From contig CM056878.1 in the NCBI GenBank assembly GCA_029876055.1, positions 2,666,001-2,730,000 of the forward strand: 64,000 nt of DNA. The letters are read 5' to 3'. Positions 42,553 to 55,108 of this stretch are shown piece by piece. Under the pieces are notes generated by a model. It worked only from the letters and a program-made list of their open reading frames with translations. It was not told the origin of the DNA and searched no databases. Origin of the DNA: Madurella fahalii (Eukaryota > Ascomycota > Sordariomycetes > Sordariales). Made by a program: the position numbers and the translations under genes. Positions within the stretch are counted from its first letter, which is position 1, and every line of letters starts with the position of its first letter.

Positions 42553-45500
42553 ATGGCTTGGGATCATCTCTCCATCACCTCACCACACCTGGTCTACATC
42601 ATCTTGGGAGGGTTCACCTCCCTGTTCATGCTATGCTCGTCCGTCATCAAGGAGCGCATGTACATTGGCGAGGCCACTGTAGCCACACTCTGCGGTGTGA
42701 TATTCGGGCCCCATGCCGCCAACCTCATCAACCCGGAAGAATGGGGCAGCGTCGACATTGTCACCATTGAGTTCTCGCGCCTCGTCCTGGTCGTGCAGTG
42801 CTTCGCCGTCGGAGTTGAACTGCCCAAGTATTACATGGAAAAGCACTGGAAATCCGTCGCCTTCCTGCTCGTCCCCGTCATGACGTTCGGCTGGCTGATC
42901 ACAAGCCTGTTTATCTGGTGGATGGTCGAGCCCCTGAACTGGCTCGAGAGCCTGGTGGTGGCCGCCTGCGTCACGGCTACAGACCCAGTCCTCGCCTCGT
43001 CGGTCGTCGGCAAGGGCAAGTTTGCCAAGCGGGTGCCGAAGCATCTGCGCGACCTGCTCTCGGCAGAGTCGGGCTGCAACGACGGCATGGCGTTCCCCTT
43101 TATCTACCTGTCGCTGTATCTCATCCTGGACAGGCAGAATGCCAGGGACGTCTCGTTCCACTGGATCGTATACACGGTGCTGTACGAGTGCGTCTTCGGT
43201 GCCGTCTTTGGCTTCATAATCGGCTACCTCGCCCGACACGGCATCAAGTACGCCGAGGAGCACGACCTGATCGATCGCGAGAGCTTCCTGGTCTTCTACT
43301 TCGTCCTAGCCCTCTTCTGTGCCGGATCCGGCAGCATCCTTGCCGTGGACGATCTCTTGGTGGGATTCGCTGCCGGCGTCGGCTTCTCCAACGATGGCTG
43401 GTTTACGCAGAAGACCGAGGAGTCTCACGTCTCCAACGTGATTGACCTGCTGCTCAACCTAGCGTACTTTGTCTATTTTGGTACCATTATCCCGTGGGAG
43501 GCCTTCAACGACCACCGTCTGGGTCTGTACGCCTGGAGATTGGTCGTTCTCGCCATCTTCGTCATCCTCTTCCGCCGGATCCCCATCATGATGGCTCTGA
43601 AGCCCTTCATCCCCGACGTAAAAACCTGGCGCGAGGCCCTCTTTGCTGGTCATTTCGGCCCCATTGGTGTCGGTGCCATTTTCGTTGCCATGCTGGCGCG
43701 GGCCGAGTTGGAAACCGGACACCCGGTTCCCGCAGCGGAGCTTCCGCCCGAGGGTTCCGAGAACTACACGCTGATCGTGCTAGTCTGGCCTATTGTAGCC
43801 TTCATGGTTGTCGCTTCAATCCTTGTCCACGGCTCTTCGATTGCCGTGTTCACGCTGGGTAAACATATCAACACTCTTACCATCACCATGTCCTACACGC
43901 AGGCCACTGAGGATGGGCCGAGTTGGATGAACCGTCTGCCACGCATTTCGTCGCAATCGCGCTCTCAAGCCAGGGCAATGTCTGACACGGAAGCCGAGGA
44001 GCTCAAGATGCCCGAGTTTCCCCCCGGGACTCTGCCGCCTGTCGGCATCCCTGGACATTTCCTGCGGCGCGTGAAGGACGACGACAATACCCGACAGGGA
44101 AGTCGAAGTTCATCATTGGCGGCTCGACGACGGAAGAAGAAGTGGGATGACGGCATTGGCCCTGGAGGGCCCATCAGCCAATCGGCCATCTTCCCCCAAC
44201 GCCGTAGCCAGACCGGCCCGCTGTCGCCCACACAGCCGCCGAGTAGCACTGACCAGCCAGGGACGAACCTAGAACCCGATCAGTCCTCGTCCGAGGAGGC
44301 CTCCGCGAAATCTGCCTCCGCCGAGTCGCCCGCAACTCCAGCCCGAGAGGTTACGGAGACTACGGGCCCTATCGAGGTTTACGACGAGGGCGATCATATC
44401 ATCGTCGAAAACCGAGACGGCGATGTGCTGGCAGTCGTCCCGTCCAACAGCGGGAGCCTTTCTGAACAAACCAAGGATCTTGCATCGAAGCTCAAATCGG
44501 AAGCTGGGCCCTCTGGCTGGAACTACGACGCTCTGAAGAGGAGGGTCATGGATTGGTGCGAAGGGGAAATGGCAAAGAGAAAGGGCAAGGACAAGTCGCA
44601 GAGGAAGGGTGAGCCGGCCCGGGCCTACCAATTCGGCAATACGGTATGTCTTTGCCCGTCCCGATTCTCTGTTGCCCGGAGCCGAACTAACGCAGTGCGC
44701 AGATCATTGTGGAAAACGAAGACGGTGATGTCGTCAAGAAGTATGACTTACCGGCGCGGAAGAGTGAACCTGATCCTGTGAGCCAAGGTTTGAAGTACAT
44801 GGGAATGGGTTTATTTTCCAGGGCTGCCGACAAGCCAGGCGCAGCTGCCGGGCCATCGACGGAGGGCCAGGGCGGCGAGTCCGCGGGACCCAAACCAAGG
44901 AAGAAGAGCGCCGCGGGCGAACAAGAGGAGGAAGACGATAAGCATATCCGCTTCACCATTGGCGGCGTCGGAAAGCGGATGACCAAGGAGGATTTCATCA
45001 TGGAAATGCAGAAGTTGGACAAGACGACTAGGCGCGACATCATTGACAAGTCCAGCGCCTCGCAAACCGTCAAGACGCTCGCGAAGCAGGATCCGCAACC
45101 ACAGCCGAGCCGGCCCTTGGCCCAGACAACGATCAGCCGGAAGGATCATGCCCTCGTTGTTGGTTCGAGCCAGGGCCAACCAGCTACACAAGCAGGTGAG
45201 GCAGGTGAGGCAGGCGGGGCGTCGTCGTCGTCGTCGTCCTCTAGGCCGCCTTCTCGAAGACAGTCAACAGCGTTAGAGACGGGGGTGGAGGCGGAGACGG
45301 AGGCGGAGGCGGAAGGAGAGGCAGGAGCGGGGGCGGGGGTAGAGATGGAGACAGAAGTGGAGCGCAGACGTAGACTGGCGGTTCTGAAGGGTGTCGGCAA
45401 ATCCAGCGAAGAAGTGGGCGAGGCGGGCGAGACGGCCGCCGAACGCCGCCGAAGGGAGGCTGCGCTCGGCATGGCCTCACCCGCCTCAGAAGAGGATAGC

Positions 45501-45581
45501 GATGATGACGACACGCCTAGAGTGCCGCCATCCAAGCGGGCCATTCGATTTGCGGACGCGCCCGATAGGGAGAGGAGATAA
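42553..45581 (+). CDS. NHA1: Alkali cation/H+ antiporter NHA1
   Basis: A plasma-membrane Na+,K+/H+ antiporter for salt and pH balance. Two exons, 42553-44643 and 44703-45581, join to 989 residues. The N-terminal half (to about residue 440) has some 12 membrane helices with the fungal NHA1 hallmarks: IFGPHAANLINPEEW, CVTATDPVLASSVVGKGKFA (the ion-binding TDP), LSAESGCNDGMAFPFIYLS (the ND pair of the transport site) and HFGPIGVGAIFVAMLA. The long cytoplasmic C-terminus is disordered, with a repeated short motif: ITVENRDGD-like segments read DHIIVENRDGDVLAVVPS and, across the intron, IIVENEDGDVVKKYDLP. Acidic and Ser-rich stretches end the protein. Length and layout fit fungal Nha1. Confidence 0.96.
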
Positions 45582-46161
45582 CTTTGATTAACAAGCAGGT
45601 TGTTTGGCTAGCGGGAGTTCAGAGTTGGGGTAATTCTGGTCGTTTCGGGAGCAGTGTAATGGAGGAGGTCATGTGTCGTAATGCATTCATAGCGGAGGAC
45701 GGGGCGGCGTCAGATAGATGTGCTATCATGAGGCATACCGTAGAGCGACCACGACAACGTCTTATTAATCGCTGATTCTCTTCATGCTCCATCCTGCGTC
45801 GCTTGTGGCGGGTTGCAAATGGTCAAACCGCGACAGTGGGAGAAGGGGGTTGACGCAGGACCATAACACGCCATTGGCCCGCTTGAATCTCGGGGGCCCA
45901 CACCTGCATTAAACCCAACATAGCTTAGCGGCTTTGCAAAGCCGTCATGGCTCCTTATCCGAGAAAAAAGACGTGAACGGCGCAAAGCCGTTCTGGCGAA
46001 ACCTGAAATCCTCGATCCATCACTCTAATCATCCACGAGCATCGCAACAGCAGATCCAGCAATCGTTCTCTGCCGAAAAAGACGAATCCTGCATAAATCA
46101 ATCACCTCCATCGTCACACACACACACACATACACATACACACACAGACACATCCGCCAAA
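45582..46161. other. Intergenic NHA1-TOM22
   Basis: NHA1 3' UTR and TOM22 promoter/5' UTR. The end holds a CA-rich microsatellite (46114-46148). No gene recognised. Confidence 0.5.
46114..46148 (+). repeat. (CA)n microsatellite in TOM22 5' UTR
   Basis: A CA-rich stretch interrupted by two CATA steps, ending about 13 bp before the TOM22 start codon. Confidence 0.85.
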
Positions 46162-46780
46162 ATGGTGCAACTCGTGGAAGTAGAAGACGAGCATTTCCAG
46201 CAGCCGCAGCCTGGCCCTGAGGAGGAGGACGATGACTTTACTGATACTGGTGCGTCACAACTCCATATCCGCCGTCCAATTCTCGATTCACATCCCTTCC
46301 ACACCCCCCTCTGCCCTCCTCCCTCCCTGCTCCTCCTCCCCTTGCCATTCCGAAAGAGAGAAGGAATCCGACTGACCGTTTTGTTTTACTGCTCAACCAG
46401 ACTCGGAGATCTCGACCGACTCCAACTACGACCCGACCGAGGACTCGCTCGCCGAGCGGCTCCAGGCGCTCGTCGACATGGTGCCGGCGTCGGCGCGCGG
46501 CTGGATCAGCCACAAGTGCGAGCGCACCACGTCGGCCGTCAAGTCGGCCCTCTTCTTCGCCGGCCGCGCCGCCTGGACCGTCTCGGTCAGCGCCCTCCTC
46601 GTAGGCGTCCCTTTTGCCCTCGCCTGGGGCGAGGAGCAGAGCATCCAGGCCATGGAGCAGGAGCAGCGCATGCGCGAGCTAGGCAGCGAGATGCTGACCG
46701 CTGGCGAAGGCGGCCTGACCAGCGAGCAGATTGCTGGCGCGATTGGCGGCGCCAAGGCCGAGGCGAGGCCTGCGCTTTGA
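46162..46780 (+). CDS. TOM22: Mitochondrial import receptor subunit TOM22
   Basis: The central receptor and organiser of the TOM complex in the mitochondrial outer membrane. Two exons, 46162-46249 and 46401-46780, join to 155 residues ([23 protein letters not shown]). The acidic cytosolic N-terminus ([18 protein letters not shown]) is typical. A single tail-side membrane helix is present ([20 protein letters not shown], near residues 95-115), preceded by the conserved Pro/Tyr-type stretch and followed by a short intermembrane tail ([20 protein letters not shown]). Size and order match fungal Tom22. Confidence 0.96.
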
Positions 46781-46828
46781 GTTTTGAGTGAGCGCTGGTT
46801 CAGAGGGAGGACGGTGAGAAGGGGTGAG

Positions 46829-46832
<4 letters not shown>

Positions 46833-46911
<79 letters not shown>
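46833..46911 (+). repeat. (GA)n microsatellite, about 39 units
   Basis: A perfect GA dinucleotide run of about 79 bp that begins 50 bp after the TOM22 stop codon, thus in its 3' UTR or terminator region. Confidence 0.95.
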
Positions 46912-46913
<2 letters not shown>

Positions 46914-48174
46914 GTGGTGATGGCTGGTCGTCGTGAATCATTCCCCGGTTCTCGATATGGATAGAGATAGTGGGTTTGACCAGCCACCCGTTACATCACA
47001 GGACGGATCGTGTGTGGGCGGATGGCCGTCAGGACGAGCGGTGGAGCGGTCTCATCATCTCATGGTATCATCGAGCTTCCCAAACCATACACTGACTTAC
47101 CGGCATCTGACATACAGAGCCAACCAACGGATCGGAAAGAAGGGGCGCTCCCGCCACTCAACGCCACACACCGTCACACACACACTCTCTCACTCACTCA
47201 CTCACTCTCTGTCCCATGTATACTATCAATCATTGGACCTCGTGCACAGCTAGCTCTTCTTCTAAAGGGCGATAGGGTCATCGAGACACCCTCCACATGT
47301 CGTAATACTCACATTTCGCATGGGTTGTCATTATAGAAGCTCAAACGGCGGGTGGGACCCAAGGAAAAATTTTCTGTTTTAGTCATGTATCATGCCACAG
47401 TTATCATCTCAGCTTCGTGCCTTAACTTTTTGCTTTGCCACACGTGCTCTGCCTACTTACGGATTTGTGTACGAACTTTGGCCGAAACGTAGAGAATAAT
47501 GAAGTAAACAAGGCGCGGCTTCTTGGCAGCTGGATTTCCTATAGAGCCCCCCGAGGACTCTGACAGCTAAGCGGCAGAAAGTCGAGAAATTTTATGTATG
47601 TACAATGAAATTTATTGTCACCTTTCAAGGACGCTATTTTGTACATGTAGAAGCTAGCTATCTAGATTGGCCGGGCCCCCGCCCAACCCACTTGCGTGCC
47701 AGCTTTGCACACAAGCCCTACCACTTGTCTCCCTTCTCATCCCTCCCATCTCATCTCTACCACCAACACATAGTAGAGCACTTCCTCCTCCCCTCACTGG
47801 GCCCCAAGGCCGAGAATAATTCCAGACAAAGTAATGAAAAATGCTGAGAAGCCGTCACAGCGAGATGATGGTATCATGGAGCACAGAAAAATGAACGGGG
47901 TGTTAAACGAAGATGCAAAGTTTTGCGTGGCCCCCCGACCAGGATCGGGGAGAGAGAAGGAATCATGCCAAGATCTAGTAACGAAAGGATGATAAGGTGT
48001 CGTGAATAAGGGAATATGTGTCCGTAAGGTAAGTTAAGTGTGTAGGTAGTAGTAAAAAAGGGATCCTAAACCCCCGAAAAGGAAATGGAATGGTCGCCAG
48101 ACCACGCAACGATGCCATAGCTCGCCGATTAAATATTTGAGGGTCCGTAGCCGGGCCCGTAGAAGACAATATGA
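46912..48174. other. Intergenic, convergent 3' ends
   Basis: Lies between TOM22 (plus) and the ADF-domain gene (minus), so only 3' UTRs are expected. CACA and CTCACT repeats occur near 47170-47215. No gene recognised. Confidence 0.5.
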
Positions 48175-51100
48175 TTAGTGTCCGAAGTCGCTATGAGTCT
48201 GGTGGGCTTCCTCGAGGACTGCAGTGCTTCGTCAGCATTTCACTCATTCTAGCTAGGTCAAGCATGGCGACAGCAACTTACTATGCAGAATGCTCATTTG
48301 TCCGGCCCTGTCCTCGCAGGCGATCTGCAATCCGCTGCCACCCACAAAGTCCAGGACGACACTGTTCGGCAGCTCCTGCAGCTCAACATCGGGAGCATAA
48401 GGAGCCTTAAAGTCGCTCATATGGTAGCGCTTGACAAGGCCCGCCTGTTGTCTGTCCTTGCCCGGAGCAACGGTGGGCATCATGGCCGTGCCCTGGACGG
48501 CACTGAGGATCAAAAACCCTTGGCTGTCAAGGCAGATGCTCCGGCGCTTCCACAAGAGGTTGTCCGGGAACTGAACATTGACGTCGCCCATAAATGCAAC
48601 GATGCTGGGTGGGGACTGCGCTGCGTTGCTGCTCGACGCAGCCTCAACCTCAGCAGCATCTTCCTCGGCCACCGTGGGCGGGCTTGACGGTGCGGTGTTC
48701 TTTCTGCTGACTGTGAGCGTATTCGAGAGGCGCCGCATAAACCGGGAAGCGCGGCCGCCCTTGTCCTGGTTAGGACTGGAGGGGCCAGATTTCTTGCCAA
48801 TGCTCCTTACTTCGCCCTCTGATTCGGTGCCTGCATCCGCCGTACGCGCAGGCGACAGCACTGTAGCACCGTTGGCGGAAAGGACAGGGCTGGCTTGCTC
48901 TATCGACGAACGGCGACTGCTGATGCTTAGGCGTCGGGTCAAGGAGATAGTCTGATGCACCGAAGGCGGACGAGACGGGGACCGCGACGGGGTAGGGATC
49001 GCAGGAGATGCGAGGTTCGTTGGCGCCGGGGACAGTGATAGGCCGAGATTGTCCGTAGACGGTGACTTCGCGCCCATGAGAGAGCCCCCACGGTCCTTGA
49101 TGAAGTCCTTGACAACAGAGAGAGATGACCGTCGCCGAGGGCGAGGCCCCTCGACACCGTGCTTAGCCTCGTCGGCCGCCGCTTCTTTGTCCGGACCCTG
49201 TGATTGTGACCGGCTCTCCTTTGATAGCCGTCGCTCTAACAGAGACTGTTTCGCCTGAGAGGCAAACTCCTGCTCAGCAAGACGCACCGAAAGAGCACTG
49301 GAAGGCCTCACAGGACTCTGCGAGATGGTACGACACTGAAGATCCACCACTAACGGCGACTGCTTGAGATCGAGAGGTCCATAGTCCGCCGAGTCCCCCT
49401 TGGGTTCTGGAGCTTTTGGAAATGGGTGGTTGGGGTCCCGAACGATGCGCGCCTTCACTTGAATAGATTCAGGCCTGCCTCGAGGAGGCATGCCCCCTTC
49501 GAACATGGAAAGGCGGTTCACCAAGGACCCGGACCTGTCGCGTCTCGCGGACCGGGTGGTCTCGGGAGAAGATTCCATAGACTCTGGTGGAGTAGGAGTC
49601 GGTCCCCTGGTTAGTGAGCTGGCCCTGTCGACCACCGATGGCGATCTGGATGGCTCCCGGGTGCTGGCCTTGCGAACGGCGAAGAAAGTCGATGAAGGAC
49701 GTTCCTTCGGTGTGGCTGCTTCCCCAGGGCCAGGGCTGCCCGAGAGCTTCTCCAATGCCTTGATGCGCTGCGAGATGCTCGAGCCCAACTTGGCGCTCTT
49801 GGGCCTCAGGTCGGCCGCTGCCTGCTGCTGGGAGAGCCTATTCAAGTAAGCAGCACCGGACGAGACCGATCTGGCTGCGCCCGCCTGCGCTTCGCCGGTG
49901 GCCAAGAGAGAGCTGCGGACTGGATTAGATACAGCTCTTGCAAAGCCCGGTCTCTCCAATCCACCGGGAGGTTTCTTCGAAGCCGGGTCAGTAGGGAAAA
50001 GCGGGTTGATGGGCGACTTTGACACGGTTATTGGCGTCGCCTGTTGCACGGTTGCCGACTGCAGCTCGTCCATAAGGCCGTCGTTTTCCAGAATGCTGAT
50101 AACCGACCGTCGTTTGTCTTGTTCGGGAGCATCAAGGTTCGTTCGGATGGGCTCAGGGATCTTTCGATGCGACATTTTGGGTTCTGCAGCACCGTCCTCG
50201 ACACCCTCGCCGGCACGGGGACCGTTATCCTTCTCGGGGACAGGCGGGGCTGCTTCTGTAATAGACCACGAATCCACGTCTGTGGTATGGGCGGTGATGG
50301 GTGGAATCACTTGGTCGGCAGTAGCTGCGGGAGACTTCGCCTCCTGGGTCGAGAACTTCGAAAGAGGAATCCGGACCTGGGGCGAAGATGGGGCTTCCCG
50401 TTCAGCGGGATTAGTAGTCTCTGCCTCCGACGTATCGACTACCACAGCTGGCGTTGCATCGCTTGCGTCTTCCTCTGGACTTGGTAACGATTGAGGAATA
50501 GCACCGTCCGGCGGACGCTGCTGGGCTGCGGACTCCTTGGGTTCCGTACAACACTGGTCCTCTGCCATACCCGCCTCATGTGCTGCTAAAGCAACGGTCT
50601 CCTTTGGTTGTCCATTATCCGCCCCGGATCCGGTGCCGTCGACGGATTCTTCGGACTGCAGGATCCCGGTTTGCACCGTTGATGCCGGTTGCGTGTCGTC
50701 GTCAATTGCCTCTTTTACGCTTGGGTCGTCATCCTTGGCGAGAACAGTCTCATCGGTCGACTCAGATAACGATGAGGCCTGCGTAGACTCACCAATATCC
50801 GAAGCGGCTAGAGGTGACGCAGGATGAGAATCTGTGTGTGTGTCAACCGACGCGTGGTCTGTACCGGTTTCCGCCTCGACTCCGGAGCCGGCCTTGAGGT
50901 TTGCGGGGCGGTCGCCATGTTGGCCATTGATCTCAAGAGGCGCGTCCTCCACTGGCGGCTCAATCTCGTCCGGGAGGCCTGAGGTGCAGGGCTCGGACGG
51001 GATCCGGATAGCGGGCAAATCAAGTGTTGGCTGCAGACTCATCATTTTCTTTTTCTCCCTCAGCTTCATGGCTTTCAGAAGACGCGCTTTTTCGGGGGTC

Positions 51101-52383
51101 ATGATGTTTGGCTTGCTGGGGGGTGGGGCCATGGCAGGCATGTTGATCTTGAGCGGAGACGTCGTGGCGACCGGGGGCGGGACCCCACTGCTTGTGTGCG
51201 GTCGGGCGAGTTCGTTGTCCGACTGCTTCGAGTCAGGTCCGGATGCTGGCTGCAGGAATGGATCTTCTGCCTCCTCTTTCACTGGGGATTCCGCTCCTTC
51301 TTCATCCTGTTCCTGAGAACGGCCCTTTTTTGAGCCCTTGGACAGCGACTTTAGCCCGGCAGGCACCGTCGAAACAGGTCGGTGAGCAGCGCCGCCAGCA
51401 GAAGACCGCGGACGTCCACCAATATCTGCCGAAGGCCTTGGGCCAAGTTTCACCCGTGGTTTTGCATACTGGTACGAAGAGGTCAGATGCAGGTCGTACC
51501 GCGCTGACTGTGTTGACAGGCGCCCGGGAGCATCATCAAACGACTTTGCCGGCGACGAAGGTCTAGGAACGCCGGTGAAAGTGGGCGGGTCTAATTGGTT
51601 AGCAAACCGGGAGGCTTCAGGCGAGTTGGCGAGGTCCGCGTTCAACTTTACGGGACGCTCAGAGGTTGGTGGCGCGCCCGAGTCCAGTCGCTCTTCTTCC
51701 TTGACAATCGACTGGCGTTTCCTCTCCCGCTCTTCCTCTTCCTCTTCCTCGGCAATTTCCATCAACCGTCTCCGACGCAACGAGCTCGTCGACGACGACG
51801 TCGAGCCGGATGCCGCGTGCAGCGAACAAGCAGCTGAGAGCTTCGTGTCCTTGAGTTCCTTTGAATCAGTGATCTCAAAGGTCGTGTCGTGAGGTGAGAA
51901 TCGGTCGCAAACGGCATTGAAGTGGACAGTCACCCGTGCTGTGCGCATTTTGGATGAGCATCCCTACCATCGAAAAACCAACAGGACTCGAGGAGCGAGC
52001 GGGACGGTAAAACTAACCTTGGATCAATCTGGAGCAGCCCTCGGGCAGGTACTTGATGATAACATTCCGACGTCTATACCTAAGGAACCCATAGAGCGGC
52101 GATTTCTCCTCGTACTGCGCGATGTTGTTGCGTATCTCGACGATGCCACCATTGCCGCGGCCTAGCAGCTCGACCTCGTCGCGGCTAGCGTACTTGAGCA
52201 GGAACCTGTAGGACCAAACGGTCAGCACCGGATGCTGGGTTGCGCCCGTGGCAATCCAATCGCGTGACGACCACCAAAGGCGACGGAAAGCGACAGCTCG
52301 GGGACATACCACCCTCCTGGCTCCGCGACAGCGGTCTCGTGTGCCTCCTTGACCTGCGGGTCGTCCAAGCCATTCAACGACAT
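48175..52383 (-). CDS. Large ADF-homology-domain protein
   Basis: A filamentous-fungal protein with an N-terminal actin-depolymerising-factor-like (ADF-H) domain. Four exons on the minus strand join in phase to 1320 residues: 52383-52310, 52205-52018, 51938-48282 and 48218-48175. The ADF-H region (about residues 15-110) reads EAHETAVAEPGGWFLLKYAS, then VELLGRGNGGIVEIRNN, then YGFLRYRRRNVIIKYLPEG and ARVTVHFNAVCDRF. A charged coiled stretch (EIAEEEEEEERERKRQS) follows, then about 900 residues of Ser/Pro/Glu-rich disorder. The conserved C-terminus (VQFPDNLLWKRRSICLD, KRYHMSDFKAPYAPDVE, VVLDFVGGSGLQIACED) is probably a PH-like lipid- or protein-binding module. The layout suggests a cortical actin or polarity adaptor. 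Exact orthology is uncertain. Confidence 0.85.
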
Positions 52384-55108
52384 CTCCGATTACCGCCTTC
52401 CAGCCAGCCCGGCCTATCTATCGGCGACCGCAGGTTAAGACGGATGATTTGTGGATAGATGGTTTGGCGCGGCGGAAGGCTGCCGATACCGGTTCAGGGA
52501 CAGTAGGCGAGGCTGAACCCAGAGGCTACATGGAGCAATTGGCCGGTCGAGGAGCTTGGGAGCGGCCCGGTCGAGGCGCGCAAGAACATGGAACAGGATT
52601 CGCACGAGGGGTTGCAGCAGATCTCTCAGGCTGGTATCAAAGGTCGGGCCACGGGCCAGGCGCACTTCAGAACGGTAGAGCTCCGGGCTTGTCCGTGGTT
52701 AAACGTTGTCCAAGAATGGCACAACCAAAACCTAAACGCAGAATAAACAGACAAACGAGAGCAAACTTGATGAAGGTGAAACGAATGGAACAAGGAGCGT
52801 AAGCAGGTCGGGTCGGATTCGGTAGCGTTGGCGTTGGCGGATGGGAGGCACAGCAAAAGGCCGTACCGTCTTGTCCTCAAGATGCACCTGCTCGCCAACA
52901 AACGAAAGGGGAACCGAACGGTCGGAAAATAACCATGGGGCCGAGTTAATGAGGGGATGGATGCATCCGAAAGGAGGTGGAAGATACCCGCTAATAATTA
53001 CCAGTTCGCGCTTCTCCCAAGTGAGATATTTTATGTGACTGCTATTGGCCGGAGGGGAGAAGCCATGGCTTGGAGCAAGGGTCCCTGAGGGAGTGGGGTG
53101 GTGCTGCAGTGCAGTGGGAGGTGACCAGGAACACGGAGGAAACTCAGCAAAAGGCGATGTGCCTCGCGGTTTCGGTTTGGATTCTGGAGTCTGAGCTGTT
53201 GCCACGATGCTGGCGCTCCGAGACCGATCGAACATCAGTTTTGAATTTTTCTGGTGCCAGACTCACAGCAGGCTCTTTTCACTTCATCCTGGCCATTCTC
53301 GGAGTTTGAGCTTCTCCACCTCCTCTCGATCTCCAATCTCTCTTCATGGAGTTTCTTACAGGAACGGGGCAAGATTGATCGGGGGGGTCTAGCTGCTTTA
53401 GGAACGTACTGTACAGTACCAGATTCCATCCCGCCTCTGAACATCCCACCTCTTTCTACCTGAGCAAACGGGATGCCGATGCTCCCGCCAGAACCAGGCC
53501 CATTCTTTTGCCCGCCCGATCACCATGTCGTACAACCGCAGAGATATACCTCGTTCGACTGGTCCAATCGAACCTGTCCGACACCCACCTGCGGTGGACC
53601 GACACGAGGATGCAGGGAGATCCCAAATGCGAATCACTGCGCTAGCTCCCCGGTGAAACGTGCCACAACTGTGCTCTCTGCAAACCCATGTTATTGGTCC
53701 CGGGGAAGCAGCTTCCACTCTCCACACTGCAAGGCTCCTCGAGACGGGTGAAACGTGTTGATGGCCGACGTCACCACCAACCCCGACGCTTTGACACGCG
53801 ATGGCCGTGCATTTCCATTCCGAGTCTCTGTGTCCGCACTTCGGCATTCCAGAAAGTAACCCTCCGACTCGCACGGTCAGTCCCCAAGCCCCCCACCAGC
53901 CGGTAGGAAAGACACAGGCCGCGGACCTCCGGTTGAGCTGCGTGAAATGGCCGTCATCAGCTCAGGCTGCCATGCCATGACAACTTACACGTTCAATCCA
54001 ACTCTCAAGCAAAACCAGAGATTCAAACCAACTCTTAATCACATTGCACGTCCAAGCACCGCACGTGTCTTAATGCGTGTTTGTCTTGTCATACTGATTG
54101 CGAAACAGACAGATAGTTCAGTGAGAAGCGTTGCCTCTCTTCAACGTCGAGCTTGGTTGAAACACCGTAAATGCATACGCAACCATCATCGCTCTTCCGT
54201 TGGACCTCATATGTCCTTCAGAAACCTCCCCCCCACTCCCCAACCAACTCTATCGTGACGCATCCACTTCTTCACCACTTCCCTACAGTAACCTGCTACC
54301 CATCCAGGCTTCGTGTCCTTCCAACACTGCACCACGTAAACCACCACGCTCAAATCCGCGGTGAGAAAAAAAAAAAAAAAAAGCCAGAAGATATTACCAC
54401 GCAAAGCAAGCAAGCGGCTTGCTGGCGGACTCCGCAGAAATGGTGGGTCCGTGGGGTTTTGGTGAGGAAGATGATGGCTGCTATGGAAGGTTTTGTGGGG
54501 AAGATAGAGTCCGGAGAGAGAGGAGCATACAGGAGACGGTGGGAATGATGATTGATATGTCGGCTAGTTGGAGTTCACAGTTCATTTGACATAGGGGGGA
54601 CTCCCTCACTACCTCAAGTACCATACCTAGGCTAAGAGTCAAACAATGGAATAACTTTGGTTCAGACCAGTTCGCTAACGCTGTATTGCCCATCAGACAT
54701 CTGGTCCGTTTGGCCCCTGTCGGAAAGACGGAATATGGTCATGCATACGCTGTAAACTTACAAATACCTAGTCAAGCAAGCAAGAAATCATGGCAGAACC
54801 GTCCCCATCTACGTGCTCCATGGTCCGTCCGATAACAATACCCGTACAGTTCCGGAGGAGGCTCCTCGACCCGAGGCCATGTCCGTGTTCTTCAACCTCC
54901 ACATGCCCACCGCAACCGTGATACTCCTCGTTGCCAGCTCGAGATGCCTCAGTCTTAGGAAAGACACGCACTTAAAATGATCGCGAGCACTGATGTCGGC
55001 TGCATCATACCCTTCGACTCCCACGACTGAATTTACCGCTGCAGCAAGCTGACCCAAACCAAGAGCCCACCACCAAACCCGCCCTAGGAACTCTTCCGAG
55101 GTGAATCC
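52384..55108. other. Long gene-free stretch
   Basis: About 2.7 kb between the ADF-domain gene start and the PP2C gene end, both on the minus strand. It should carry the promoter and a long 5' UTR of the first. Scattered short frames lack motifs. A17 lies at 54366-54382. Confidence 0.5.

Noticed and set aside
42631..43263. A 210-codon minus-strand frame
   Set aside because: Antisense shadow of the NHA1 membrane domain.
46679..46987. Minus-strand frame with a long Ser-Leu repeat
   Set aside because: It is only the translation of the GA microsatellite in the TOM22 3' region.
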